From contig CAZBKZ010000002.1 of the NCBI GenBank assembly GCA_964492615.1, positions 62,001-126,000 on the forward strand: 64,000 nt of DNA, written 5' to 3'. The position numbers and the translations under genes are program-made. The notes under the pieces were generated by a model, which was given only the letters and a program-made list of their open reading frames with translations, was not told the origin of the DNA and searched no databases. This DNA comes from JAABTH01 sp964492615 (GTDB lineage: Bacteria; Bacillota; Dethiobacteria; DTU022). Of the stretch, positions 8,951-17,970 are shown one piece after another (positions within the stretch are counted from its first letter, which is position 1; each line of letters begins with the position of its first letter).

Positions 8951-9313
8951 ATGTCTGCCGATTGCATTTTTTGCAAAATAGTAAACAAAGAGCTTGATGC
9001 TGATATTGTTTATGAAGATGATAAGGTAGTTGCTTTTAAAGACATTAACCCGGCTGCTCCGGTTCATATTTTGATTGTTCCCCGGAAGCATATACCGACC
9101 CTGCTTGATCTTGAAAAAGATGATGCAGAGCTGGTAGGCCATCTTCACCTTGTTGCCAACGAAGTGGCCAGGGCATTTAAACTGGCTAAAAAAGGCTACA
9201 GGTTAGTGATTAACTGTGGGGCTGATGCCGGTCAGATAGTTTTTCACCTTCACCTCCACCTCCTGGGAGGAAGACCTTTGTTGCAAACCATGGCTAAGGG
9301 AAGAGGAGTATAA
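8951..9313 (+). CDS. HIT-family nucleotide-binding protein (HinT-like)
   Basis: A histidine-triad purine-nucleoside phosphoramidase, which hydrolyses AMP-lysine-type phosphoramidates. The N-terminal CIFCKIVNKEL carries the zinc-type cysteines, and the active-site triad is HLHLHLLGG near the C-terminus, preceded by GADAGQIVFH. The 120-aa length matches HinT. AGGAGG lies about 7 bases before the ATG, below an extended -10 promoter. rpsU follows in the same direction. Confidence 0.92.
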   Translation: MSADCIFCKIVNKELDADIVYEDDKVVAFKDINPAAPVHILIVPRKHIPTLLDLEKDDAELVGHLHLVANEVARAFKLAKKGYRLVINCGADAGQIVFHLHLHLLGGRPLLQTMAKGRGV

Positions 9314-9368
9314 ATGGCAGATAGAACTTGGCCCTCGTTAGTGGTTTATTGGAGAGGGGGGAAGAGTT

Positions 9369-9542
9369 ATGGCTGAAGTTAAAATTGGAAAAAATGAGAC
9401 CCTGGATAAGGCTCTTAAAAGATTTAAAAAACAGTGTGCCCGTTCAGGGGTTTTATCTGAAGCAAGGCGGCGTGAGCATTATGAAAAACCAAGTGTACGC
9501 CGCAAGAAAAAAGCCGAAGCAGCACGTAAAAGGCGCCGCTAA
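9369..9542 (+). CDS. rpsU: Small ribosomal subunit protein bS21
   Basis: A 57-aa frame from ATG 9369 to TAA 9540-9542 encodes S21: MAEVKIGKNETLDKALKR at the start, then FKKQCARSGVLSEARRR, and a Lys/Arg-rich tail ending ARKRRR. S21 contacts the 3' end of 16S rRNA and helps mRNA binding. The strong site GGAGAGGGG lies just upstream. A longer frame that overlaps it in another phase (9328 on) is an artefact of the downstream yqeY frame. Position between mtaB/HIT and yqeY matches Bacillus. Confidence 0.97.
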   Translation: MAEVKIGKNETLDKALKRFKKQCARSGVLSEARRREHYEKPSVRRKKKAEAARKRRR

Positions 9543-9564
9543 GGTTTACAGGGGTGCTGTGAAT

Positions 9565-10017
9565 ATGCCCGATCAGAATCTGAGTGAGCTCCTTTTTAAT
9601 GAGCAGAAAGAAGCAACCAGGGCTAAAGACCGTTTCCGTTTGACAGTTATACGCATGTTGCGCTCGGAGCTGCAGAACAGCGCAATTGCCAAGAAGGCTC
9701 CACTTGATGCGGATGAGGAGCTGACGATTCTAACCCGTGAAGTAAAGAGAAGAGAAGAATCTCTTCAGGAATTTGAAAAATCAGGCCGTCAGGATCTAAT
9801 TGATGATTTAAAAGAAGAGATCGCAATGCTGAAAAAATATTTACCGGAACAGCTTGGCGAAGACGAGCTTGAAAGAATGATTCGGGAGGCAATCGCTGAA
9901 GCAGGTGCGGAAACAAAACGAGAAATGGGTAAGGTGATGAGCCTGATCATGCCTCGTGTCAAAGGCCGGGCCAATGGAACCCTGGTCAGAAAAAAGGTAG
10001 AAGATGTTTTAAAATAA
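9565..10017 (+). CDS. yqeY: YqeY family protein (GatB/YqeY domain)
   Basis: YqeY-like proteins share the C-terminal tRNA-interacting domain of the amidotransferase subunit GatB; their own role is not established. The frame has LTVIRMLRSELQNSAI, then REVKRREESLQEF and MGKVMSLIMPRVKGRANG, the hallmark end of the family. It is open upstream to 9328, but that part overlaps rpsU out of phase and is not family-like. AGGGGTG at 9550-9556 supports ATG 9565 (150 aa); a GTG at 9559 is an alternative. A terminator follows. Confidence 0.93.
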   Translation: MPDQNLSELLFNEQKEATRAKDRFRLTVIRMLRSELQNSAIAKKAPLDADEELTILTREVKRREESLQEFEKSGRQDLIDDLKEEIAMLKKYLPEQLGEDELERMIREAIAEAGAETKREMGKVMSLIMPRVKGRANGTLVRKKVEDVLK

Positions 10018-10020
10018 AAG

Positions 10021-10044
10021 CCCGGCCCACAAGGCTGGGTTTTT
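10021..10044 (+). terminator. Terminator after yqeY
   Basis: A 7-bp stem (CCCGGCC with GGCTGGG, one G-U pair) and a 5-base loop are followed by five T residues. Confidence 0.85.
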
Positions 10045-10130
10045 AAATAATAAAAAATATCTATTAGTGCGGTTGGATTCCTGGATCACTGGCATAGGCC
10101 GATCTGACCACCGGACGGGGGAGAGAAGAT

Positions 10131-11447
10131 TTGATCAAAAAACAAAGATTACTTATCTGGGCTGCGGCATTGATTCTTGGCTTTTTAATTATGAAACCGG
10201 CTGTTTTCGGTGTTAGCGACAGCCAGTCAGTTGCCGTCATTGAAATTAATGGAACAATAGATCCGGGAACCAAAAGCTATATAAGTTTTGCCTTTGAAGA
10301 AGCAGAACGTATGGGTGCCGATGCCGTTATCCTGGAACTGGATACTCCCGGCGGTTATATTAGTTCGGCGGAAGCAATCAGAAGATTGATGGACGAGTTT
10401 AATAAACCACTTATTGCCTATGTATCCCCCAACGCAATTTCAGCAGGCGCCTATCTGGCCCTTGCTGCTGATGAAATTTACATGGCGCCGGGCAGTACCA
10501 TGGGTGCAGCTGAACCACGTTACCTTGGATTGGGTGAAGTCGATGAAAAAGAAATGTCTTACTGGGAGAAAGAAATGGCTGCCATGGCTGAGAGGAGGGG
10601 ACGTGATCCCCAGGTGGCTTCAGCTATGGTTCGCAAAGAGCTGGCTGTCGATGGTCTGGTTAAAGAAGGTGAATTGCTAACTCTTACTGCCAGTGAAGCT
10701 TTAAAAATTGGTTATTGTGAAGGTGTAGTGGAAGATCGCGCTGGACTGCTGCAGGCGATCGGCCTGCCTGGTGCGACCTGGGAAAGAGTTGAATCCCGGA
10801 TTACTGACACCCTGGTCAGCTGGACAACAAACCCGATTGTAGGGACGATTCTGCTGATGATTGGTATTGGTGGACTAATCCTGGAAATATTAACTGCAGG
10901 TTTCGGCCTGGCCGGAATAATCAGCATGGCAGCTTTTGCCTTATATTTTGGTGGTAACATTGCGGCAGGTATGGCGGAATACTGGGTGCTGATATTGTTT
11001 GTTTTTGGTGTAGTCCTTATGCTTGTCGAAGCTTTTATGCCCGGGTTTGGGGTTTTTGGAGTGGCCGGGTTGATTTCAACCCTCGTTTCAATAGTCCTTG
11101 CCGCAGTTTCGGTTAAAACCGGAATGGTTATGTTGTTGGTATCTTTCATCCTGGCCGGAATTTTTTCCTACTTTGCCTTTCGCTTTTTTGCCCGAAGGGG
11201 TGCCTTGCGCCATATTATCCTTTCGGAAGAAGAAAGGGCAGACCTTGGTTATGTTGCCCCCCCTGATCAGAGAAACCTTGTTGGTCAGGAAGGGGTTGCT
11301 GTAACTACCCTGCGTCCTTCGGGAACTGTAAAAATTGATGGTCGTCGTATTGATGTAGTTAGTGAAGGCGCCTATATCCCCTCCGGGGATAAGGTTGTTG
11401 TTGACCGTGTTGAAGGTGTTCGTGTCATTGTTCGCAAGGTTGATTAA
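10131..11447 (+). CDS. NfeD-family membrane-bound ClpP-class serine protease
   Basis: A long-form NfeD protein (Bacillus YqeZ type), thought to work with the adjacent flotillin in membrane organisation. A signal-anchor at residues 8-25 is followed by a ClpP/crotonase-fold protease domain: VILELDTPGGYISSA and NAISAGAYLALAADEIYM, whose Ser is the likely nucleophile. Then come four closely packed membrane helices and a C-terminal OB-fold NfeD domain (GQEGVAVTTLRPSGTVKIDG). The start is TTG 10131, with GGGGGAGA just upstream. floA follows after 28 bases. Confidence 0.92.
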   Translation: MIKKQRLLIWAAALILGFLIMKPAVFGVSDSQSVAVIEINGTIDPGTKSYISFAFEEAERMGADAVILELDTPGGYISSAEAIRRLMDEFNKPLIAYVSPNAISAGAYLALAADEIYMAPGSTMGAAEPRYLGLGEVDEKEMSYWEKEMAAMAERRGRDPQVASAMVRKELAVDGLVKEGELLTLTASEALKIGYCEGVVEDRAGLLQAIGLPGATWERVESRITDTLVSWTTNPIVGTILLMIGIGGLILEILTAGFGLAGIISMAAFALYFGGNIAAGMAEYWVLILFVFGVVLMLVEAFMPGFGVFGVAGLISTLVSIVLAAVSVKTGMVMLLVSFILAGIFSYFAFRFFARRGALRHIILSEEERADLGYVAPPDQRNLVGQEGVAVTTLRPSGTVKIDGRRIDVVSEGAYIPSGDKVVVDRVEGVRVIVRKVD

Positions 11448-11475
11448 TAAATATATTACTTAGGAGGTTTTATCA

Positions 11476-12468
11476 TTGCCCGAGTTGATTACTTTGCTTC
11501 TTTTTGTTGGTCTGATAGTCCTGGTTTTGGCAGTAATTTTAAGCTTTGTTCCGATCGGTTTGTGGATATCAGCCCTGGCGGCCAGGGTTCCGGTCGGTAT
11601 ATTTGCCCTGATCGGGATGCGTCTGAGAAGGGTTGCACCGGTCAAGATTGTTGCGCCTTTGATCAAGGCAACCAAGGCTGGATTAGATTTAAGTGTAAAC
11701 AAGCTTGAGGGGCATTTCCTGGCCGGTGGTAATGTTGATCGCGTGGTCAATGCGCTGATTGCCGCCCAGCGTGCAGAGATTCCCCTGCAGTTTGAACGTG
11801 CTGCCGCTATTGACCTTGCAGGTCGGGATGTTTTACAGGCTGTGCAGATGAGTGTTAACCCCAAGGTTATCGAAACTCCTATTGTTGCTGCCGTGGCTAA
11901 AGACGGTATTGAGGTAAAAGCAAAGGCCAAGGTAACAGTCAGGGCTAATATTGACCGGTTAGTCGGGGGAGCGGGAGAAGAAACGATAATTGCCAGGGTA
12001 GGCGAGGGGATTGTAACGACGATAGGATCGTCAGAAAACCATAAGCTTGTTCTGGAGAACCCTGATAAAATTTCAAACACGGTATTGAACAAAGGTCTGG
12101 ATTCGGGTACTGCTTATGAAATATTGTCGATTGACGTTGCCGATGTTGATGTCGGGAAAAATATCGGAGCTCAGTTGCAAACTGATCAGGCTGAAGCCGA
12201 CAAGCGTATTGCCCAGGCCAAAGCTGAAGAGCGCCGGGCTATGGCTGTGGCCAGGGAACAGGAAATGATAGCCGCAGTCCAGGAAATGAGAGCCAAGGTA
12301 GTTGAGGCCGAAGCCGAAGTGCCCCGGGCCATGTCACAGGCTTTACGTGAGGGCAACCTGGGTGTCATGGATTATTTTCAGATGAAAAATGTCATGGCTG
12401 ATACAGATATGCGCCGCAGTATCAGTAAACTGGGTGAACAGGATCAGCAGGACGATCAGCAGAAATAA
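11476..12468 (+). CDS. floA: Flotillin-like protein FloA
   Basis: FloA is a bacterial flotillin that scaffolds fluid lipid domains and affects membrane-protein assembly. The N-terminal hydrophobic hairpin (residues 5-60) is followed by the SPFH-like domain (ERAAAIDLAGRDVLQAVQ) and an Ala/Glu-rich coiled coil (AKAEERRAMAVAREQEMIAA). Its 330 aa fit the UPF0365 family. TAGGAGG at 11461-11467 sits 8 bases before the TTG start. The nfeD-floA pair is conserved in Firmicutes. Confidence 0.95.
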   Translation: MPELITLLLFVGLIVLVLAVILSFVPIGLWISALAARVPVGIFALIGMRLRRVAPVKIVAPLIKATKAGLDLSVNKLEGHFLAGGNVDRVVNALIAAQRAEIPLQFERAAAIDLAGRDVLQAVQMSVNPKVIETPIVAAVAKDGIEVKAKAKVTVRANIDRLVGGAGEETIIARVGEGIVTTIGSSENHKLVLENPDKISNTVLNKGLDSGTAYEILSIDVADVDVGKNIGAQLQTDQAEADKRIAQAKAEERRAMAVAREQEMIAAVQEMRAKVVEAEAEVPRAMSQALREGNLGVMDYFQMKNVMADTDMRRSISKLGEQDQQDDQQK

Positions 12469-12485
12469 TATAAAGGGTGTTGCAG

Positions 12486-12917
12486 ATGGAAGGGCTATTT
12501 CCATTAATACTGGTTATTGTTGTAGTAAATGTAATCAATGCAGTGCTTCGGGCAGTAAGGGGCGGAAAGGGAAAAACGGACAAAGAAGTTCCTGTCCCCA
12601 CTCCACCCCCGCTACCCGAGCGTAAAATTAAAATCTGGGCTGATGAACTAATTGATGATCAGGCAGAGAATGATCATGTAAATCGATACTATAATGAAGC
12701 GGTTGTTTCAGCTGAAAACAGGGAACTGGATGAACCTGCTGAAGAAAGAATTGAAGAGCCTAAACCCGTTTATCACAATCAGCCTTATTCCATGCAGAAA
12801 AATGTTCAGACGCTACCGGGGCTGACAGGGACATTCAGGAAGAAGGATTCTTTACTTACTGCCTTTATATTTCACGAGATTATTGATAAACCGGTCTCAA
12901 AGCGCGGAAAACGCTGA
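12486..12917 (+). CDS. Hypothetical membrane-anchored protein
   Basis: A 143-aa protein of unknown function. One N-terminal membrane helix (MEGLFPLILVIVVVNVINAV) is followed by a basic patch (RGGKGKTDK), a proline stretch and an acidic region (EPAEERIEEPK); the tail is basic. AAAGGGTG at 12472-12479 supports ATG 12486 over the GTG at 12477. It lies where Bacillus has yqfB-yqfC-yqfD, but it has no resemblance to the sporulation proteins YqfC or YqfD. Codon usage looks like that of the neighbours. Confidence 0.7.
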   Translation: MEGLFPLILVIVVVNVINAVLRAVRGGKGKTDKEVPVPTPPPLPERKIKIWADELIDDQAENDHVNRYYNEAVVSAENRELDEPAEERIEEPKPVYHNQPYSMQKNVQTLPGLTGTFRKKDSLLTAFIFHEIIDKPVSKRGKR

Positions 12918-12933
12918 AAGGGGAAGGAAATTA

Positions 12934-13938
12934 TTGACAAATAATAGCGCGACCCGTTCAATCATGTTGAAAGGCGGAGACGAATCAGTTCAACTGCTGG
13001 GAAACCATGACCGTCACTTCAGCTTGGTTGAAGATAAGTTTTCCGTGCGTCTGATTCCCCGGGGGCATGAATTGGTTATTGAGGGTTTTTCGGATGATGT
13101 GGAAAGTGTTTATATAATGCTACAGGAACTGTTGAGTCACATCCGCAGGGGACACCTGCTGACAGAAAGAGAGTTTGAATATGCTTTGAAACTGACCGGC
13201 CAGGGCGAAGTTGGGCAAATACGTTCACTTTTCAGTGATTTGGTCCTGGTTACGCCCAGAGGAAAACAGATCCGTCCCAAGACAGTTGGGCAGAAACGCT
13301 ACCTGGAGGCAATACGTTGTCATGATATAGTTCTTTCTATAGGCCCTGCAGGAACAGGAAAAACCTACCTGGCGCTGGCAATGGCTGTTGATGCCTTAAA
13401 AACTAAACAGGTGCAGCGTTTGATCTTAACCCGCCCGGCGGTGGAAGCCGGAGAACACCTCGGTTTTTTACCGGGAGATTTTCAGGAAAAAGTTGATCCT
13501 TACCTGCGCCCCATATATGATGGTTTATATGATCTGCTGGGTGTTGATTCGTTTCAGAAATACCGGGAAAAGGGGATTATTGAAATTGCTCCCCTTGCCT
13601 ATATGCGTGGTCGGACTCTTGATGATTCATTTGTTATTCTCGACGAAGGCCAGAATGCAACATCTGAGCAGATGAAAATGTTTCTTACCAGGCTTGGTTT
13701 TGGATCAAAAGCGGTAATAACCGGGGATATTACCCAGATCGATTTACCGCGGGGGCGTTATTCCGGATTGGAAGAAGCTCCGCGCATCCTAAGCGGTATA
13801 GAAGGTATTGCCCTGGTTTACCTGACTGAAAAAGATGTGGTCAGACACCCGCTGGTTCAGAGTATAATTAAAGCCTACGAAGCTTATGAGGCTTCGCGGG
13901 AAAGGGGTACAGATGGCGAAGAAAAAAGGACCCGCTGA
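12934..13938 (+). CDS. phoH: PhoH family ATPase
   Basis: PhoH-like proteins are P-loop NTPases of the RecA/helicase type, linked to RNA metabolism. An N-terminal KH-like section is followed by the Walker A motif IGPAGTGKTYLALAMAVDAL, the RPAVEAGEHLGFLPGD block and Walker B VILDEGQNAT. AAGGA at 12923 on supports TTG 12934 (334 aa); the frame upstream of it overlaps the preceding gene. Its end overlaps the start of pgpH by 26 bases, implying coupling. Confidence 0.94.
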   Translation: MTNNSATRSIMLKGGDESVQLLGNHDRHFSLVEDKFSVRLIPRGHELVIEGFSDDVESVYIMLQELLSHIRRGHLLTEREFEYALKLTGQGEVGQIRSLFSDLVLVTPRGKQIRPKTVGQKRYLEAIRCHDIVLSIGPAGTGKTYLALAMAVDALKTKQVQRLILTRPAVEAGEHLGFLPGDFQEKVDPYLRPIYDGLYDLLGVDSFQKYREKGIIEIAPLAYMRGRTLDDSFVILDEGQNATSEQMKMFLTRLGFGSKAVITGDITQIDLPRGRYSGLEEAPRILSGIEGIALVYLTEKDVVRHPLVQSIIKAYEAYEASRERGTDGEEKRTR

Positions 13939-16027
13939 TATTTTCAGCAGCTCTAAATCATTCAGGGAGAATAAAAGCCTGCAGAAGTTGTTGCTGGTAA
14001 TAGCTCTCTTTGCTTTTATATACGGTCTTTTAATCATTGTCAGTATGCCTGCGCGTTTTGATGTGACTGTGGGCAGGCCGAGCCCAACAACTATCTATGC
14101 TCCAAGGGACATTGTTGATGAATATGCCACTGAAAGGTTAAGGGAGCAAGCTGCCAATGCCGTTCCCGATGCCTTTGATTATGATCCTTCCGTTCTGGAA
14201 AATGCTCTGGATGAAATAGGCTCTTTTTTTGATACGGTGCTGGAGGTTAGCAATAACGAAGAACTTGAAGAGGATGAAAAAATTGAGCTGCTCAAAGCCC
14301 TTATTCCCGATGATCTGCCGAATGCGACAGTAGCTTCACTGCTAACGGACAGTGTGACTATTCGTGAGTTACAGGGCCGATTGAACAATACTACCAGCGA
14401 AGTATTTGAACAGGGCATTAAAGAAGAGGAGGAAGACCTGGCCCGCAGAAGGTTGATCCAGGAGATTGCCCTTTACCCTTTTAGTGCTGACCTGAAGAGG
14501 ATTTCTGAATCCCTGGTTAAATCGCTGGTAGAACAAAATATGACTTTTAATGCGCAGATTACAGAAGACAACCGGGAACTGGCCAGGAGCCAGGTGGAAC
14601 CGGTGGTAGTGTTGCGTAACACCCTGATTGTAACAGAAGGTGAGCCGGTTACTGAGCAGCAGGTAGCCCAGTTGACCGATCTTGGTTTGATCAGGGGCCA
14701 ACAAGCTGATTATGCCGGTTACCTCGGGCTTTTTTTACTGCTCGTGGTAGTATTTGTCCTGGCTGGAATTTACATTTCAATTTTTGTCAATCATGTATAC
14801 AACAACCCCAGTTTATTGTTGCTGATGGGTTTGGTTTTTGTGGTTACCCTTATATTATCAATCGCTGCTACTTATATTTCGGGTTACCTGATACCTGTGG
14901 CAACAGGTGTCATCCTGATTACAGTGATTTTTGGCTACAAACAGGCCTTCATTTTTAACCTGGCCATGGCCCTGATGGTTGGTTTAATTACCGGCGGTGA
15001 TTTTTCCATGATTGTACTGGCCCTTCTCGGGGGGCTGGTTTCTATTTACGCTGTAACAAGATTAAGCCAGAGGGGCGACCTAGCCCGTGCTGGATTCTAC
15101 GTTGCAGTGACCAACGTGGTTATAATTTCAGCGACACATCTATTCTTCGGTAATGTCAGCCTGGAATATAATTCCCTGGTTAATTTTGGTTACAGCCTCC
15201 TGGGCGGAATCGGAAACGGTATTTTTTCCTCTATCGTGGCAATCGGACTTTTACCTTTCCTGGAGAGCCTGTTCGGGGTAACTACGGCAATTACACTCCT
15301 CGAGCTGTCTAATCCTAACCATCCTTTGTTAAAAGAGTTACTAATGAAAGCACCGGGCACTTATTATCACAGTATGATGGTATCAAACCTGGCTGAGTCG
15401 GCAGCGGAGTCTGTCAATGCTGATGCCCTGCTGACGAGAGTGGGCGCCTATTATCACGATATTGGCAAGCTAAAACGTCCATACTTTTTCTCAGAAAACC
15501 AGTTGACCGATGATAATCCCCATTCCAAGCTGTCTCCAAACCTCAGCGCTTTGATTATCGGTTCTCATCCCAAGGACAGCGTTGAGCTGGGGCGAAAATA
15601 CCGTCTTCCCGAAGTCATCCTTGATATGGCGGCTCAGCATCATGGGACAAGTATGATATCTTTCTTTTACCAGAAAGCGCTGGAAAACAACAGTGACCGT
15701 GAAGAAGTGACCGCAGACAAGTTTCGCTATGAGGGTCCGAAACCTCAATCGAAGGAAGCTGCGATTATTATGCTTGCCGATGGTGTCGAGGCAGGAGTCC
15801 GTTCACTTTCCAAGCCAACGAGCAGCAGGGTGGAGGCTATGATCAGGCGAATCATCAAGGAAAAATTAGATGATGGACAGCTTGACCAAAGTGATTTGAC
15901 CCTTAGAGAAATTGATTGTATTGCTGAAGCTTTCGTTTATATCATGTCGGGGATATACCATTCCCGTATTGAATACCCGGAGAAAGATTTAAAAGCTGAG
16001 CTCGAAAGGAGTGCAGCTAACAAATGA
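13913..16027 (+). CDS. pgpH: 7TM-HD family c-di-AMP phosphodiesterase (PgpH/YqfF)
   Basis: PgpH hydrolyses cyclic di-AMP at the membrane, adjusting potassium and osmotic control. The product (about 704 aa from ATG 13913) has one N-terminal membrane helix, a long extracytoplasmic domain (residues 40-270), six or so further helices, then a cytoplasmic HD domain with YYHDIGKLKRP and AAQHHGTS. GGAAAGGGGT precedes the start, which lies inside the phoH end. Gene order phoH-yqfF-ybeY-dgkA matches Bacillus. Confidence 0.94.
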   Translation: MAKKKGPADIFSSSKSFRENKSLQKLLLVIALFAFIYGLLIIVSMPARFDVTVGRPSPTTIYAPRDIVDEYATERLREQAANAVPDAFDYDPSVLENALDEIGSFFDTVLEVSNNEELEEDEKIELLKALIPDDLPNATVASLLTDSVTIRELQGRLNNTTSEVFEQGIKEEEEDLARRRLIQEIALYPFSADLKRISESLVKSLVEQNMTFNAQITEDNRELARSQVEPVVVLRNTLIVTEGEPVTEQQVAQLTDLGLIRGQQADYAGYLGLFLLLVVVFVLAGIYISIFVNHVYNNPSLLLLMGLVFVVTLILSIAATYISGYLIPVATGVILITVIFGYKQAFIFNLAMALMVGLITGGDFSMIVLALLGGLVSIYAVTRLSQRGDLARAGFYVAVTNVVIISATHLFFGNVSLEYNSLVNFGYSLLGGIGNGIFSSIVAIGLLPFLESLFGVTTAITLLELSNPNHPLLKELLMKAPGTYYHSMMVSNLAESAAESVNADALLTRVGAYYHDIGKLKRPYFFSENQLTDDNPHSKLSPNLSALIIGSHPKDSVELGRKYRLPEVILDMAAQHHGTSMISFFYQKALENNSDREEVTADKFRYEGPKPQSKEAAIIMLADGVEAGVRSLSKPTSSRVEAMIRRIIKEKLDDGQLDQSDLTLREIDCIAEAFVYIMSGIYHSRIEYPEKDLKAELERSAANK

Positions 16028-16500
16028 TTATTAACCTGGTTATAGAAACAGGCTCTTTTACACTGTCATCGTACTTCGTTAGAATGGCTACCGATCTGTT
16101 AGAAAAGATGCTGGCAGAAAACAGTTACACCTCGGGTGAAGTCAATGTAGTAATCGGTGATGATAAAATGCTTCAGGAATTGAACTGCAGGTTCAGAAAT
16201 ATAGATCTGCCGACCGACGTTCTCTCCTTTTTATATAACGATAAAGAGGATAATAACGATCAGGCAGATGGGTTCATCCTGGGGGATATTTTTATTTCTC
16301 ACGAGAGAGCCTTTAAGCAGGCTTCCGAAGCAGGTCACAGTATAGAGAAAGAAATAACCTTTCTTGCAGTACACGGCATGCTTCACCTGCTGGGCCATGA
16401 TCACCACGAAGATCAGGAAGCGGAAATTATGGAACAGCAGGAAGGATTGATAATGAATTATTTTAACAAAGTTAATGGTGGGAGTAATCTGGATGAATAG
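16024..16500 (+). CDS. ybeY: Endoribonuclease YbeY
   Basis: YbeY is a zinc-dependent single-strand endoribonuclease required for 16S rRNA 3' maturation and ribosome quality control. The signature HGMLHLLGHDH gives the metal ligands His117, His121 and His127, and LPTDVLSFL is the conserved upstream block. Its 158 aa are typical. The ATG overlaps the pgpH stop (ATGA), and its own stop overlaps the dgkA start. Confidence 0.96.
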   Translation: MIINLVIETGSFTLSSYFVRMATDLLEKMLAENSYTSGEVNVVIGDDKMLQELNCRFRNIDLPTDVLSFLYNDKEDNNDQADGFILGDIFISHERAFKQASEAGHSIEKEITFLAVHGMLHLLGHDHHEDQEAEIMEQQEGLIMNYFNKVNGGSNLDE

Positions 16501-16861
16501 GGTCATCATCAGTCTCAGAAATGCTTATATCGGTTTACTTTACTGTTTCAGGACACAAAGGAATATGGCCATTCATTCTGTAGCCGGGGTTATAGTTATT
16601 TTGCTGGCAGTTATTCTAAGAGTATCACTTACAGGACTGCTATTTTTGCTGGCAGCAGTCTTTTTTGTGATAGTTGCCGAAGCCTTTAACACTTCGATTG
16701 AAAAAGCTATAGATCTATATACAAGGGAAAGAAGTGAACTGGCGAAAATATCGAAAGATGTTGCCGCCGGGGCAGTTTTGCTAACCTCCTTTTTTGCGGT
16801 AATTGTTGGTCTGGTTGTGCTTGGACCTCCCCTTTGGCGCTTTCTGATGGGTTTGTTTTGA
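16493..16861 (+). CDS. dgkA: Diacylglycerol/undecaprenol kinase DgkA
   Basis: A small trimeric integral-membrane kinase that, in Firmicutes, phosphorylates undecaprenol to recycle the cell-wall lipid carrier. It has three membrane helices and the signature region VAEAFNTSIEKAIDLYT and KDVAAGAVLLTS, with the catalytic Glu. ATG 16475 is possible, but GGTGGGAG at 16478-16485 favours ATG 16493 (122 aa), overlapping the end of ybeY. Confidence 0.93.
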   Translation: MNRVIISLRNAYIGLLYCFRTQRNMAIHSVAGVIVILLAVILRVSLTGLLFLLAAVFFVIVAEAFNTSIEKAIDLYTRERSELAKISKDVAAGAVLLTSFFAVIVGLVVLGPPLWRFLMGLF

Positions 16862-16898
16862 GATAAGCTATTATTTTTATATGGAGGTTAAAGCAGCA

Positions 16899-17951
16899 AT
16901 GCCTGGTGAGTCGAAGAATAATTTAACGGGTAATAGAATACTGATTGCTATGCTGGTATTTATTATAATCAATACCCTGCTTACCGGGTTTGGGTATTAC
17001 TTGCTTTTTGAACGTTTTGACCGTGCCGATTCCCTATTGGCCTATAAGCATGAACTGGCTCGTGATCTTTCTGAGTACAGTTATCGTCTTTCTACAGAAC
17101 TCGGAGTAAATGACCGTTCTGCAGTCCGGGAAGCCCTGGCTGAATATAATTATGCTCTTGATTTTGCCGTCAGCAGCGATGATCTAATCCAGATTATCCT
17201 TAACCAGGGGCGTGCCCTGCAGGACACTATTTTTGCTTCAGCCGATGCCAGGTTAAAGGAACGGATTCTGGAAGTTGTAAACGATGATTTCAGAGTTAAA
17301 CAAACTGAAGAGAAAAACCACCTCTACATACGCATTATTGATGGTGATGCTACAGTATTTCCCGAACAGGTACTTGAAACTGCAACCCTGCAAATTATCA
17401 ATACAATAATCAATGAATATGATTATAGTGGCAACCAGAATATTGACCTGGAGATTGAAATGGGGGCTGCCAGGCTAATTGTGCCGCAAACGGTTGAAGA
17501 GCAGATGGGGGCATTAACTGATGATCTGAATTCGGTAAGGCTAAGACTTCATGAAGTTAGAGTACAGGCAGGTTTGGCAGAAATGGTTGGGCCTGGAATT
17601 ACGCTTTATATTTATGACGCTGAGGGTGCCCGGGACAGCGGTTCCATTGTTCATGATATCGATATCAGAGATGTTGTAAACGAGCTGTTCAGTGCGGGGG
17701 CAAAAGGGATTAGTATAGGAGGAGAAAGGCTTACGGTTAATAGTTCGATCCGGTGCAGTGGGCCCCTGATCATGGTTAATTACAGGCAGGTTCCGACTAA
17801 TCCTGTTGTAATAGAGGCAATTGGTGAGCCTGACCTGCTGATCAGCGGGTTGAGTATAATTGTTAACGAGCTTGAAGCAAAAAGAGGTCTTTCTTTTGTA
17901 GTAAACCAGTCTGGATTCATCAAGCTATCAGCTTATTCAGGAGTGGAATAG
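16899..17951 (+). CDS. DUF881-family protein
   Basis: A DUF881 protein: one N-terminal membrane helix (LIAMLVFIIINTLLTGFGYY), a long predicted helical stretch, then the conserved C-terminal domain with GPGITLYIYDAEG, ELFSAGAKGISIGGERL and VIEAIGEPDLL. Family members (Bacillus YlxW/YlxX-like) usually sit in division or sporulation clusters; no enzymatic role is known. GGAGGTT at 16883-16889 supports ATG 16899 (350 aa). Its insertion between dgkA and cdd is not the Bacillus arrangement. Confidence 0.8.
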   Translation: MPGESKNNLTGNRILIAMLVFIIINTLLTGFGYYLLFERFDRADSLLAYKHELARDLSEYSYRLSTELGVNDRSAVREALAEYNYALDFAVSSDDLIQIILNQGRALQDTIFASADARLKERILEVVNDDFRVKQTEEKNHLYIRIIDGDATVFPEQVLETATLQIINTIINEYDYSGNQNIDLEIEMGAARLIVPQTVEEQMGALTDDLNSVRLRLHEVRVQAGLAEMVGPGITLYIYDAEGARDSGSIVHDIDIRDVVNELFSAGAKGISIGGERLTVNSSIRCSGPLIMVNYRQVPTNPVVIEAIGEPDLLISGLSIIVNELEAKRGLSFVVNQSGFIKLSAYSGVE

Positions 17952-17970
17952 ATATAAACGGGGTGTTTTG

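Noticed and set aside
9328..9564. N-terminal extension of YqeY over rpsU
   Set aside because: It overlaps the S21 gene in another phase, is not family-like, and a good ribosome site supports ATG 9565.
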